The notes under the pieces: generated by a model
What the model was told of the DNA's origin: nothing
The model's database searches: none
What the model saw: the letters and a program-made list of their open reading frames with translations, nothing else
NCBI RefSeq assembly: GCF_014654205.1
Contig: NZ_BNAW01000016.1
Coordinates: 62,001-126,000 of the forward strand
Source of the DNA: Amycolatopsis bullii
Lineage (GTDB): Bacteria; Actinomycetota; Actinomycetes; Mycobacteriales; Pseudonocardiaceae
Reading direction: 5' to 3'
DNA length: 64,000 nt
Made by a program: the position numbers and the translations under genes
In this document: positions 34,179 to 42,475 of the stretch, piece by piece
Layout: each line of letters opens with the position of its first letter
Position numbering within the stretch: the first letter of the stretch is position 1

Positions 34179-35037
34179 CCGGATTTCCGTCGCCAAGACG
34201 TACAAGCTGTACATCGGCGGCAAGTTCCCCCGTTCGGAGTCCGGCCGGGTGTACCCGGTGACGGACGGCAAGGGCAAATTCCTGGCGAACGCGGCCCACG
34301 CGTCCCGCAAGGACGTCCGCGACGCGGTGGTCGCGGCCCGCAAGGCCTTCCCGGGCTGGTCGGCGGCCACGGCGTACAACCGCGGCCAGGTGCTGTACCG
34401 GGTGGCCGAGGTCCTGGAGGGCCGCCGCGACCAGTTCATCGCGGAGGTCTCCGCTTCGGAGGGCCTGGCGGCGAAGAAGGCCGAGTCGCTTGTGGACACG
34501 GCGATCGACCGCTGGGTCTGGTACGCGGGCTGGACGGACAAGATCGCCACGGTCCTCGGCGCGGCGAACCCGGTCGCGGGCCCGTACTTCTCGTTCACCG
34601 TCCCGGAGCCGACGGGCGTGGTGGGCGTCCTGGCGCCGCAGCAGTCGTCGCTGCTGGGCCTGGTCGAGGTGCTGGCCCCGGTCCTGGCAACGGGCTCGAC
34701 GGCGGTGGTCGTCTCGAGCGCGGAGCGGCCGTTGCCGGCGATCACGCTGTCGGAGGTCCTGGCCACGTCCGACGTCCCGGGCGGCGTGGCGAACATCCTC
34801 ACCGGGCGGGCCGCGGAACTGGGCCCCTGGCTGGCTTCGCACGGAGACGTCAACGCCCTGGACCCGACGGGAGCCGCCCCGGCGGACCGCGTCGACCTGG
34901 CGCGCGAAGCGGCAAACACGGTGAAGCGGGTACTGACGGTCCCGGAGGCGGAGCCCGACTGGACAACGGCCCCGGACCTCACCCGCCTGCGGCGGTACCT
35001 GGAGGCCAAGACGGTCTGGCACCCGCTGGGCGTCTGA
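34171..35037 (+). CDS. Half-length, cysteine-free aldehyde dehydrogenase homologue
   Basis: The 288-residue protein aligns with the N-terminal, nucleotide-binding half of ALDH (YIGGKFPRSESGRVYPV, then AHASRKDVRDAVVAARKAF; the PWNFP region reads APQQSSLL; VPGGVANILTGR). It contains no cysteine at all and lacks the catalytic domain, so it cannot be an active dehydrogenase alone. In ALDH16 a full ALDH domain is followed by just such a pseudo-domain in one polypeptide. Here the 477- plus 288-residue pair, with an 8-bp gene overlap, looks like a split ALDH16. The role is probably structural, in a complex with the upstream enzyme. Confidence 0.82.
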   Translation: MSDRISVAKTYKLYIGGKFPRSESGRVYPVTDGKGKFLANAAHASRKDVRDAVVAARKAFPGWSAATAYNRGQVLYRVAEVLEGRRDQFIAEVSASEGLAAKKAESLVDTAIDRWVWYAGWTDKIATVLGAANPVAGPYFSFTVPEPTGVVGVLAPQQSSLLGLVEVLAPVLATGSTAVVVSSAERPLPAITLSEVLATSDVPGGVANILTGRAAELGPWLASHGDVNALDPTGAAPADRVDLAREAANTVKRVLTVPEAEPDWTTAPDLTRLRRYLEAKTVWHPLGV

Positions 35038-35047
35038 GCTGTCGCGG

Positions 35048-35080
35048 AGGCCGCCGCCCGGTCCACCGGGTGGCGGCCTT
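35048..35080 (+). terminator. Terminator hairpin of the deoC operon
   Basis: AGGCCGCC/GGCGGCCTT with CCCGGT/ACCGGG inside and a 2-nt loop forms a near-perfect stem at 35048-35080, 11 bp after the half-ALDH stop. The 5'-AAGGCC-rich shape recurs at 40675 and 51533. Confidence 0.8.
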
Positions 35081-35166
35081 CATGCCTGTGGTGGATTCTC
35101 ACGGCGATCTTCACGACCTACCCTTGAACGTAACCAGGGAATCACATTGCGTGATCGAGGGACGTC

Positions 35167-36234
35167 GTGGACCTCCGAGCCGACTTCACGAGTCTCGTCG
35201 CGCTGCGCGCGAAGGGCGGCGAGCTGACAGCTCTGCGAAACCTCTCCGGCTCCGAGCAGGTCCGGCAGGTGCAGCCACTACTCCAGTTCGATCCCGACGG
35301 CAGTGCGCCCGCGAGCCGGCTCGACGCGATCGAGACCGCTATCCGCGACCTCAGCCGCCTGGGTCGCCGGGCGATGCTCGACGCTTCCGCAGTGGCCCAT
35401 CTCCCAGGCTTCGGCCATGGCCCCACCGGCCCGCTCGGCTCGATGGCCGACCGCCTCGCCGATCCGGTCGACCTCCTCGACGAGGCGGGGCCGATCGCCT
35501 TCGTGCCGGTGGTCCGCAGCGATGCCGGCGAGCCGGCGGTGGCCGGCCTGGGCCGGCTTTGCCACGAGCTCGGTGCCGGCGGCGCACTCCGCATCCGGCC
35601 TGGCACCGCGACTCCGGGCAACATCGAACGGATCATCGAGAACCTGGCCCTCGATCTCGGCCGGATCGACGTGATAGTCGATCTCCAGTACGTGCCGGAG
35701 GCCACTGCGGCACGCCTCGACGAAGCGGCGGCCGTCTTCGGCACGCTCGCCACGTTCGGCCACTTCAGGACGACGAGCCTGTTGTGCGGCTCGATCCCGC
35801 GGACCCTCGCCCGGACCTCGACGTGGGAACAAGCCCGCACCGAGGAAATCCTCTGGGAGCAACTGGCGCGAGGCGATGCCGCCGAACTTCGGCCGGGCGA
35901 CTACGGCACGGTGCACCCGATCCCCGGGCAACGGTTTCGCAGCAAGCACGTCGCCCTGAAGTACACCTGCAGGGACCACTGGTTCTACTCGCGAGAGCGC
36001 GCGCCGGAATCGGATGACCCGACGACCGAGTCGCCGCGAGCCCGCACCTTTCGCGTCGTCTGCCGCCACCTGGTCGAGTCCGACAGCTTCTCCGGCCCGG
36101 ATTTCTCCTGGGGTGACCGGGAGATCTTCGAAGCGGCAACCGGCGGCGGGCAAGGTTTCGGCTCGACCACCAAGCACGTCGCGCTGGCGACTTCACACCA
36201 CTTGGCCTACCTGGCCCAGCGCCACGCGGCGTGA
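35167..36234 (+). CDS. Beta-family protein (phage T4 beta-protein-like)
   Basis: The 355-residue protein resembles the beta family found in phages and mobile islands. Its shape is an N-terminal barrel-like region (RAKGGELTALRNLSG, LLQFDPDG, then FVPVVRSDAGEPAVAG) and a C-terminal segment (DHWFYSRERAPES, FRVVCRHLVESDSFSGPDFS, then TTKHVALATSHHLAYLAQRH). Codon use is a little less G/C-biased than in its neighbours. It stands alone between a terminator and a convergent lipoprotein gene. This is suggestive of acquired accessory or defence-type cargo. The activity of this family is not known to me. Translation from GTG 35167. Confidence 0.65.
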   Translation: MDLRADFTSLVALRAKGGELTALRNLSGSEQVRQVQPLLQFDPDGSAPASRLDAIETAIRDLSRLGRRAMLDASAVAHLPGFGHGPTGPLGSMADRLADPVDLLDEAGPIAFVPVVRSDAGEPAVAGLGRLCHELGAGGALRIRPGTATPGNIERIIENLALDLGRIDVIVDLQYVPEATAARLDEAAAVFGTLATFGHFRTTSLLCGSIPRTLARTSTWEQARTEEILWEQLARGDAAELRPGDYGTVHPIPGQRFRSKHVALKYTCRDHWFYSRERAPESDDPTTESPRARTFRVVCRHLVESDSFSGPDFSWGDREIFEAATGGGQGFGSTTKHVALATSHHLAYLAQRHAA

Positions 36235-36245
36235 CCGCACTGACG

Positions 36246-37121
36246 TCAGCTCATCGTCACCGAGAAGTCCGACAGCGTGAACCGGGCCTTCCCACCGCCG
36301 GTCGAGCAGAACTCGATCCCGTAGCCGATCTGGTTGACCGTCGGGTTCGGCGGGATCAGGCCCTTGCCGATCGCCCACGCGATCATCGCCTTCAGGTCCA
36401 CGCTGCCCGAATACTGCGTCGACCGGGACACGAACGCCACGTACCCCTCGTCGTCCGCCCAGACGTCGTACGTGAAGCCGGCCGCCGTGTACGTGGTCAG
36501 CTTGTCGCCCGCCGGGACCTGCTTGCGGTTCTCCGTCCAGACCATCAGCTCGCTGACACCGCGACCGTCGCCCACGCCGTTCAGCCACAGGTCGTACGCC
36601 ACGTCGTAGAGGCCCGTGCCCGGGCCGCGACCGGCGAAGGTGGATTGGATCACCGAATAGTCGTTGAACGGTTTCCCATTCTGGTTGTTGATGTCCTTGT
36701 GCACGTTCGGATAGGTTTTCACCGACGTCGAATCGGGCTGGACGGAATCGACGTACCAGTTGTCGTACGCGCACGCGCGCAGCGTTTCCGGGCCCGCTTC
36801 CGCGGCGTTCCACATGTTGTTGTGGACGTAGTAACCGCCGTCCGACCAGCCGCCGTCGGCGTCGCTCGTGGTGAACTCCGGCGTGCGGCAGCTGCGCACC
36901 GGCGTGGTCGACGGCGGTGTCGGAGTCGCCGGAGGCGCAGTTCGGGACGGGGAAGGCGGCGGTGACGAAGAAGCAGCAGGCGTCGTCGCCGTTGTAGACG
37001 GGGGCACCGGAGCCGGCAGCGACGCCGGCGCGGCCGCCGCGCCGTCGACGGGCGTGGCGCCGCACCCGGCGAGCACCGGGAAGGAAATCGCCAACAACAC
37101 GGCCAGCGTTCTTCGTCGCAT
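36246..37121 (-). CDS. Secreted lipoprotein with GH12-like glycosidase domain
   Basis: The 291-residue protein begins MRRRTLAVLLAISFPVLAGC, a lipoprotein signal with a lipobox cysteine at residue 20. A Pro/Ser/Thr-rich linker runs to about 75. The globular part contains VHNNMWNAAEAG, GLYDVAYDLWLNG and ELMVWTENRKQVPAG, then GYGIEFCSTGGGKARFTL, which match glycoside hydrolase family 12 (endoglucanase/xyloglucanase). The glutamates in ELMVW and GIEF are candidates for nucleophile and acid/base. It acts outside the membrane, probably on plant beta-glucans. It follows the TetR gene in the same direction. Confidence 0.83.
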   Translation of the reverse strand: MRRRTLAVLLAISFPVLAGCGATPVDGAAAAPASLPAPVPPSTTATTPAASSSPPPSPSRTAPPATPTPPSTTPVRSCRTPEFTTSDADGGWSDGGYYVHNNMWNAAEAGPETLRACAYDNWYVDSVQPDSTSVKTYPNVHKDINNQNGKPFNDYSVIQSTFAGRGPGTGLYDVAYDLWLNGVGDGRGVSELMVWTENRKQVPAGDKLTTYTAAGFTYDVWADDEGYVAFVSRSTQYSGSVDLKAMIAWAIGKGLIPPNPTVNQIGYGIEFCSTGGGKARFTLSDFSVTMS

Positions 37122-37184
37122 TTTCCCGCCCGCAGCTGCAATTCCGGCAGAGTGCGGCGAACCCTAACACGAAAATCGGCGAAT

Positions 37185-37823
37185 TCAGTCGGGGTCGAGG
37201 TCCCCGGAAGTGATCGGACGCCCCGGCAGCTCGGTGCCCGGCCGGGCGCTGAGGCCGTCGATCATGATGCCGACGCACCGGCGGGCCGCCATCTCGGCCA
37301 CCTCCGGCGTCTTCGCGCGCGCCTGGCGCAGCAGGGTCGCGAACAGGATGGCGATGTCGCCCGCCCCGACGTCCGGCCGCAGCTTGCCCTCGGCCTGCGC
37401 GCCGTCCACGAAGCCGTCGAGGACCGCCAAGATCTCGTCACGCAGCCGGCGGACCTCCGGGTCGTTCTTCAGGATCACCAGCGCCCGGTGCGACACCATC
37501 GCCAGCTGCACGCTCAGCTGCAGCTCCACCGACTGCCGCAGCAGCCGCTCCAGCGCGTGCCACGACGACGTCTCCTCGGCGGCGATCACCCGCGCGTCGA
37601 TCAGCACCCGCTCGAAGTTGTCCATCGCGACCGCCCGGACCAGCGCGTCCCGGTCCGGGAAGCGGCGGTACAGCGTGCCGACGCCGACCCCGGCCGCGCG
37701 GGCGATCTCCTCCATCGGCACCTCGGGACCGGATACGGCGAAGATGCTCTTCGCGGCAGCCAGGATCTGGTCGCGGTTGCGCCGCGCGTCCGCCCGCAGG
37801 GTGGTCTCGGGGTCTGCCGTCAT
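37185..37823 (-). CDS. TetR family regulator
   Basis: The 212-residue regulator has an HTH (ARRNRDQILAAAKSIFAVSG, then EIARAAGVGVGTLYRRFPDR, about 14-58) and a TetR C-terminal domain. It diverges from the two-P450/ferredoxin operon with 179 bp between starts, and the likeliest role is repressing that operon. GAATC-N9-GATTC (37841-37859), 18 bp upstream of its ATG, is a possible operator. The GH12 lipoprotein gene lies 63 bp downstream in the same direction. Confidence 0.9.
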   Translation of the reverse strand: MTADPETTLRADARRNRDQILAAAKSIFAVSGPEVPMEEIARAAGVGVGTLYRRFPDRDALVRAVAMDNFERVLIDARVIAAEETSSWHALERLLRQSVELQLSVQLAMVSHRALVILKNDPEVRRLRDEILAVLDGFVDGAQAEGKLRPDVGAGDIAILFATLLRQARAKTPEVAEMAARRCVGIMIDGLSARPGTELPGRPITSGDLDPD

Positions 37824-38002
37824 GCCGTTCGCCTTCCGCTGAATCGCGCGAGCTGATTCTCGCACGGTCAGACGGCCACACACCGCGCCCGCAGCCGGTC
37901 ACCCGTTAGCTAGTGGACGACTTCCTTCCGCTTCGGTACCTTGGAGCACAGAACCGGAATGTAATCCTCCGCATACTTTCCGTCCGATTTAGGGGGCCCG
38001 AA

Positions 38003-39226
38003 ATGACCGAAGTCGCCGAACCCGCCACCGCCGACGCCGTCTTCCCACTCGTGCGGAGCTGCCCGTTCGCTCCGCCGCCGGCGTACGAGAAGCTGCGCGA
38101 AAGCGGTCCGGTCCACCGCGTCAAGCTGCAGTCCGGCCAGGAGGCGTGGGCGATCACCCGGCTCGAAGACGTCCGCCAGATGCTCACCGACCCGCGGTTC
38201 AGCTCCGACCGGTTCAACCCGGGGTTCCCGTTCCTGACCAAGCAGGGCCGTCCGGTCCGCCGGACCAACTTCACCGCGTCGCTGATCAACATGGACCCGC
38301 CGGAGCACGGCGCGGCCCGCCGCGAGGTCGTCGGCGAGTTCACCGTCCGGCGGATGAAGGCCCTGGAACCGCGGATCCAGCAGATCGTCGACGAGCACAT
38401 CGACGCGATCCTGGCCGGGCCGAAGCCCGCCGACCTGGTCTCCGCGCTGAGCCTGCCGGTGCCGTCGCTGGTCATCTGCGAGCTGCTCGGCGTCCCCTAC
38501 GCCGACCACGAGTTCTTCCAGGTGCGCAGCTCCACGCTGTTGAACCGGGACGTCGACCAGGACACCCGGGTCAAGGCGGTCGACGAGCTGCAGGAGTACC
38601 TCGACCGGCTCGTCGCCGGCAAGGAGGCCGACCCGACCGACGACCTGCTCGGCCGCCAGATCCTCAAGCAGCGCGAGGAGCACGGCGAGGCCGACCACGA
38701 CTCGCTCGTCTCATTGGCGTTCCTGCTGCTCATCGCCGGGCACGAGACGACGGCGAACATGATCTCGCTCGGCACGGTCGCGCTGCTGGAGAACCCGGAC
38801 CAGCTGACGATCATCAAGAACGACCCGGGCAAGACCCTCGACGCCGTCGAGGAGCTGCTGCGGTACTTCACCATCGCCGAGTTCGCGACCTCGCGCGTCG
38901 CCACCGAGGACGTCGAGATCGGCGGGCAGCTGATCCGCGAAGGCGAGGGGGTGCTCGGGCTGAGCTACTCCGGCAACCGCGACGAGACCGCGTTCGAAAA
39001 CGCCGGCGAGCTCGACCTCGAGCGCGGCGCGCGGCACCACGTGGCGTTCGGCTTCGGACCGCACCAGTGCCTCGGCCAGAACCTCGCCCGGATGGAACTG
39101 CAGATCGTCTTCGACACGCTGTTCCGCCGCATCCCGGAGCTCAAGCTGGCCGCGCCGGTGGACCAGCTGCCGTTCAAGCACGACTCGTCGATCTTCGGTC
39201 TCTACTGCCTGCCCGTGACCTGGTGA
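38003..39226 (+). CDS. Cytochrome P450 (first of tandem pair)
   Basis: The 407-residue soluble bacterial P450 has the I-helix oxygen-activation motif AGHETTANMIS, the K-helix E-L-L-R in AVEELLRYF, and the haem loop FGFGPHQCLG with C356. It belongs near the CYP105-type families used for drug and macrolide hydroxylation. ATG 38003 follows AGGGGG; an upstream start (37913) would add unrelated residues. A similar P450 follows after 10 bp and a ferredoxin after that, so electrons likely come from the local 3Fe-4S protein. Divergent TetR gene upstream. Confidence 0.95.
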   Translation: MTEVAEPATADAVFPLVRSCPFAPPPAYEKLRESGPVHRVKLQSGQEAWAITRLEDVRQMLTDPRFSSDRFNPGFPFLTKQGRPVRRTNFTASLINMDPPEHGAARREVVGEFTVRRMKALEPRIQQIVDEHIDAILAGPKPADLVSALSLPVPSLVICELLGVPYADHEFFQVRSSTLLNRDVDQDTRVKAVDELQEYLDRLVAGKEADPTDDLLGRQILKQREEHGEADHDSLVSLAFLLLIAGHETTANMISLGTVALLENPDQLTIIKNDPGKTLDAVEELLRYFTIAEFATSRVATEDVEIGGQLIREGEGVLGLSYSGNRDETAFENAGELDLERGARHHVAFGFGPHQCLGQNLARMELQIVFDTLFRRIPELKLAAPVDQLPFKHDSSIFGLYCLPVTW

Positions 39227-39236
39227 GGGGGACGCC

Positions 39237-40436
39237 ATGACGACCGTCGAAGAACGCGAATTCCCGATGACCCGCACGTGCCCGTTCGCGCCGCCTGCGG
39301 CGTACGAGGAGATCCGCGAGAGCGAGCCCGTCTCGCGGGTCCGGCTGCCCGACGGCGGCGACGCCTGGGTGGTCACCCGGCACGAGGACGTCCGGACCGT
39401 GCTGAACGACCGGCGCTTCAGCGCCGACCGCCAGCACCCGGACTTCCCGCAGCTGGTCAAGGGCGGGTTCCGGCGCCAGGGCGACGAGCGCACCATGATC
39501 ACCATGGACGCGCCCGAGCACGGCCCGGCCCGCAAGGCCGTGCTCGGTGAGTTCACCGTGCGCCGGATGGAAGCGCTGCGGCCGCGGATCCAGGAGATCG
39601 TCGACGACCGGATCGACGCGCTGCTGGCCGGCCCGAAGCCCGGTGACCTGGTCGAGGCGCTGTCGCTGCCGGTGCCGTCGCTGGTCATCTGCGAGATGCT
39701 CGGCGTCCCGTACGCCGACCACGACTTCTTCCAGACCCACACGGCGAAGCTGATCAAGCGCGCGACCCCGCCCGAAGAGCGGCGGGCGGCGTTCGACACC
39801 ATCCGCGAGTACATGGCGGACCTCATCGCGAAGAAGGAGGCGAACCCGCCGGACGACCTGCTCGGCCGGCAGATCGTCAAGCTCCGCGAAGAGGGCACCT
39901 ACCGGCGGGAGTCGCTGGCCGCGACGGGGTTCCTGCTGCTGGTCGCGGGCCACGAGACGACGGCGAACATGATCTCGCTGTCCACCGTGGCCTTCCTGCG
40001 CAACCCCGAACAGCTCGCGATGATCAAGGCCGACCCGGGCAAGACGCTCGACGCCGTCGAGGAGATGCTGCGGTACTGGACGATCGTCGACGCGGCTACG
40101 GCTCGCCTGTGCGTCGAGGACATCGAGGTCGGCGGGCAGCTGATCCGCGCGGGCGAGGGCGTCCTGGCGCTGGGATACGCGGCGAACCGTGATCCGCGCG
40201 CGTTCGACGACCCGGACACCCTCGACATCGAACGCGGCGCGCGGCACCACGTGGCGTTCGGCTTCGGGCCGCACCAGTGTCTCGGCCAGAACCTGGCCCG
40301 GATGGAACTGCAGATCGTCTTCGACACGCTGTTCCGCCGGATCCCGGACCTCGCGCTGGCCGCCGACGTCGACGAACTCCCGTTCAAGGACGACGCGAAC
40401 ATCTACGGCCTGTACCGGCTGCCGGTGACCTGGTAG
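39237..40436 (+). CDS. Cytochrome P450 (second of tandem pair)
   Basis: The 399-residue protein closely resembles its neighbour across the whole length: both share the proximal NLARMELQIVFDTLFRRIP stretch and nearly identical LVICE-LGVPYADH segments. It has AGHETTANMIS, E-M-L-R and FGFGPHQCLG with C348. The pair is clearly a tandem duplication that has diverged mainly in the N-terminal and F/G regions that shape the substrate pocket, so the substrates probably differ or they act in sequence. It ends 37 bp before the ferredoxin gene. Confidence 0.95.
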   Translation: MTTVEEREFPMTRTCPFAPPAAYEEIRESEPVSRVRLPDGGDAWVVTRHEDVRTVLNDRRFSADRQHPDFPQLVKGGFRRQGDERTMITMDAPEHGPARKAVLGEFTVRRMEALRPRIQEIVDDRIDALLAGPKPGDLVEALSLPVPSLVICEMLGVPYADHDFFQTHTAKLIKRATPPEERRAAFDTIREYMADLIAKKEANPPDDLLGRQIVKLREEGTYRRESLAATGFLLLVAGHETTANMISLSTVAFLRNPEQLAMIKADPGKTLDAVEEMLRYWTIVDAATARLCVEDIEVGGQLIRAGEGVLALGYAANRDPRAFDDPDTLDIERGARHHVAFGFGPHQCLGQNLARMELQIVFDTLFRRIPDLALAADVDELPFKDDANIYGLYRLPVTW

Positions 40437-40473
40437 AGAACGAACTGCCATCCCACCACAGGAGAGAAGGACC

Positions 40474-40668
40474 ATGAAGATCATCGCGGACACCGGCAAG
40501 TGCGTCGGCGCCGGTCAGTGCGTGCTCACCGAGCCCGCCCTGTTCGACCAGAGCGAGGACGACGGCACGGTCATCGTGCTGAACGACCAGCCGGAGGGCG
40601 AACTGGTCGAGAAGGCCCGCGAAGCGGTGCACATCTGCCCCAGCCAGGCCCTCTCCCTCCAGGAGTGA
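40474..40668 (+). CDS. 3Fe-4S ferredoxin for the P450 pair
   Basis: The 64-residue ferredoxin has cysteines C10, C16 and C55 with A13 in place of the second cysteine of a 4Fe-4S site (C-V-G-A-G-Q-C), so it binds a 3Fe-4S cluster, as in P450 partners of actinobacteria. It is co-transcribed with the two P450s. A strong ribosome site GGAGAGAAGG precedes ATG 40474. A ferredoxin reductase is not encoded nearby and must come from elsewhere. Confidence 0.96.
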   Translation: MKIIADTGKCVGAGQCVLTEPALFDQSEDDGTVIVLNDQPEGELVEKAREAVHICPSQALSLQE

Positions 40669-40674
40669 CCGCGC

Positions 40675-40708
40675 GAAGGCCACCTCGAGCCGGCTCGAGG
40701 TGGCCTTC
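40675..40708. terminator. Bidirectional terminator between ferredoxin and permease genes
   Basis: GAAGGCCACCTCGAG (40675-40689) and its exact complement (40694-40708) form a 15-bp stem with a CCGG loop, between convergent stops at 40668 and 40713. The arms begin GAAGGCC and end GGCCTTC on both strands, so it can serve both transcripts. Confidence 0.88.
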
Positions 40709-40712
40709 GGCG

Positions 40713-41546
40713 TTACTTGACCGCGCCCATGGAGAGGCCGCGGACCAGGTGGTTCTGAGCGATCCACCCCACGATCATCACCGGCAGCGAAGCCAGCAGA
40801 GCCGCGGCCGAAAGCTGCGCCCAGTACAGGCCCTCGCTGGTGATGAAGCCGACCAGGAACACCGGGACCGTGCCCGCCCGCGCCGCCGTCAGGTTGACCG
40901 CGTAGAAGAACTCCGTCCACGAAAAGATCACGCAGATCAACGCCGTCGCCGCGATCCCGGGCGCGACCACCGGCATGATGATCTTGCGCAGCAGCGTCGG
41001 CAGGTTGGCGCCGTCGATGCGGCCCGCCTCGATCATCTCGTGCGGCACCTCGAGGAAGAACGACCGCATCATCCAGATGGCCAGCGGCAGGTTCATCGAC
41101 GTGTACAGGATGACCAGCGCCCACACCGTGTCGAGCAGCTCGGTGTTCTGCGAGATCACGTACAGCGGGATGATCGCCGCCACGATCGGGAGCATCTTCG
41201 TCGACAGGAAGAACCCGAGCGCGTTCGACGTGCCCTTCACCGGCGCCAGCGACAGCGCGTACGCCGCCGGGACGCCGAAGAGCAGCACCAGCACCGTCGA
41301 CAGGATGGTCACGAACGCCGAGTTCGACAGGTACGGCAGGAACCCGCCGCTCAGGACGTTGCCGAGCTGCTCGAACGTCGGGGTGAAGAACAGCTTCGGC
41401 GGGTCCGTGTAGGCGTCCGCCTCCTGCTTGAAGGCCGTGAGGATCATCCACAGCAGCGGGAAGACGAACAGGATCGCGATCACCCAGGTCGCGACGGTCA
41501 GCGACCCCTTGCCGTAAGCCCGCTTGCGGGGCGCCACCGTGGTCAC
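40713..41546 (-). CDS. Carbohydrate ABC transporter permease, MalG type
   Basis: The 277-residue permease has six hydrophobic helices and the EAA loop E-A-G-R-I-D-G-A (AGRIDGANLPTLLRKIIMPV) that docks the ATPase. The N-terminus FVFPLLWMILTAFKQEAD is typical of MalG-like subunits. GTG 41546 overlaps the partner permease stop. With the MalF-type permease, a lipid-anchored binding protein and a polyol dehydrogenase it makes a sugar-alcohol uptake operon. No ATPase gene is present; in actinomycetes a shared MsiK-like ATPase usually drives such systems. Confidence 0.93.
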   Translation of the reverse strand: MTTVAPRKRAYGKGSLTVATWVIAILFVFPLLWMILTAFKQEADAYTDPPKLFFTPTFEQLGNVLSGGFLPYLSNSAFVTILSTVLVLLFGVPAAYALSLAPVKGTSNALGFFLSTKMLPIVAAIIPLYVISQNTELLDTVWALVILYTSMNLPLAIWMMRSFFLEVPHEMIEAGRIDGANLPTLLRKIIMPVVAPGIAATALICVIFSWTEFFYAVNLTAARAGTVPVFLVGFITSEGLYWAQLSAAALLASLPVMIVGWIAQNHLVRGLSMGAVK

Positions 41547-42475
41547 TTGATCCCTCCGCTCACCGAGAACGTCCGGAACATCAGGCGCAGCGCGAAGGTC
41601 GCGACGATCATCGTCAGGATGACCACGACCACGCCCATCGCCGACGACTGGCCGACGTCGAAGCCCTCGAACGCGCGCTGGTAGATGTAGTACGGCAGGT
41701 TGGTGCTCGCCGTGCCCGGGCCGCCCTGGGTCATCAGGAAGATCGCGTCGAAGCTGTTCACGATGTAGATCGCGCCCAGCAGCGTCGCCAGCTGCAGGAA
41801 CCGGGACAGGTGCGGCAGCGTGATCGAGACGAACGTCCGCCACCGGCCCGCACCGTCCACATTGGCCGCTTCGAGGACGTCCTTGGCCTGGCTCTGCAGG
41901 CCGGCCAGGATGAGCAGCATCATGAACGGCGTCCACTGCCACACGATCTGGGCCATCACCGACGCGAGCGGGAACTCCGAAAGCCAGTCGACGTCGGTGC
42001 CGAAGACGAAGTGCAGCAGCCCGTAGGTCGGGTCGAACATCGTCGTCTTCCACAGCAGCGCGCCCGCCGCCGGCAGGATGAGGAACGGCGTGATCAGCAG
42101 CGTCCGGACGACGCCGCGGCCGAGGAACTTGCGGTCGAGCAGGATGGCCAGGCCGAGGCCGAGCAGCAGCGCGACGAACACGCACACCACGGTCAGCAGC
42201 ACCGTGTTGAGCAGCGCGACCAGGAACGTCGTGTCGCTGAAGACGTCGACGTAGTTCTGCAGGCCGACGAAGTGCCGAGAGCCGGGCCGGACCAGGTTCC
42301 ACGACTGGAACGAGTAGAACACGGTGAGCAGGAACGGCAGCTGAGTCACCGCGATGACGAAGATCAGCGCGGGCAGCAGCGGCAGCCGCCGCTTGGCCGC
42401 GGTGCTCAGGCCGCGTTTCTCCTCGACCTTCGCGTGCGAAGTGGACGTCGGGGTGGATACCGAGAGCGTGGACAT
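41543..42475 (-). CDS. Carbohydrate ABC transporter permease, MalF type
   Basis: The 310-residue permease contains about six helices and the EAA loop in LEAANVDGAGRWRTFVSITL. The periplasmic segment between helices 2 and 3 (FDPTYGLLHFVFGTDVDWL) is characteristic of MalF-like subunits. Its ATG at 42475 overlaps the binding-protein stop as TGATG; a GTG one codon earlier is an alternative. It forms the membrane channel with the MalG-type protein. Confidence 0.93.
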   Translation of the reverse strand: MSTLSVSTPTSTSHAKVEEKRGLSTAAKRRLPLLPALIFVIAVTQLPFLLTVFYSFQSWNLVRPGSRHFVGLQNYVDVFSDTTFLVALLNTVLLTVVCVFVALLLGLGLAILLDRKFLGRGVVRTLLITPFLILPAAGALLWKTTMFDPTYGLLHFVFGTDVDWLSEFPLASVMAQIVWQWTPFMMLLILAGLQSQAKDVLEAANVDGAGRWRTFVSITLPHLSRFLQLATLLGAIYIVNSFDAIFLMTQGGPGTASTNLPYYIYQRAFEGFDVGQSSAMGVVVVILTMIVATFALRLMFRTFSVSGGIK

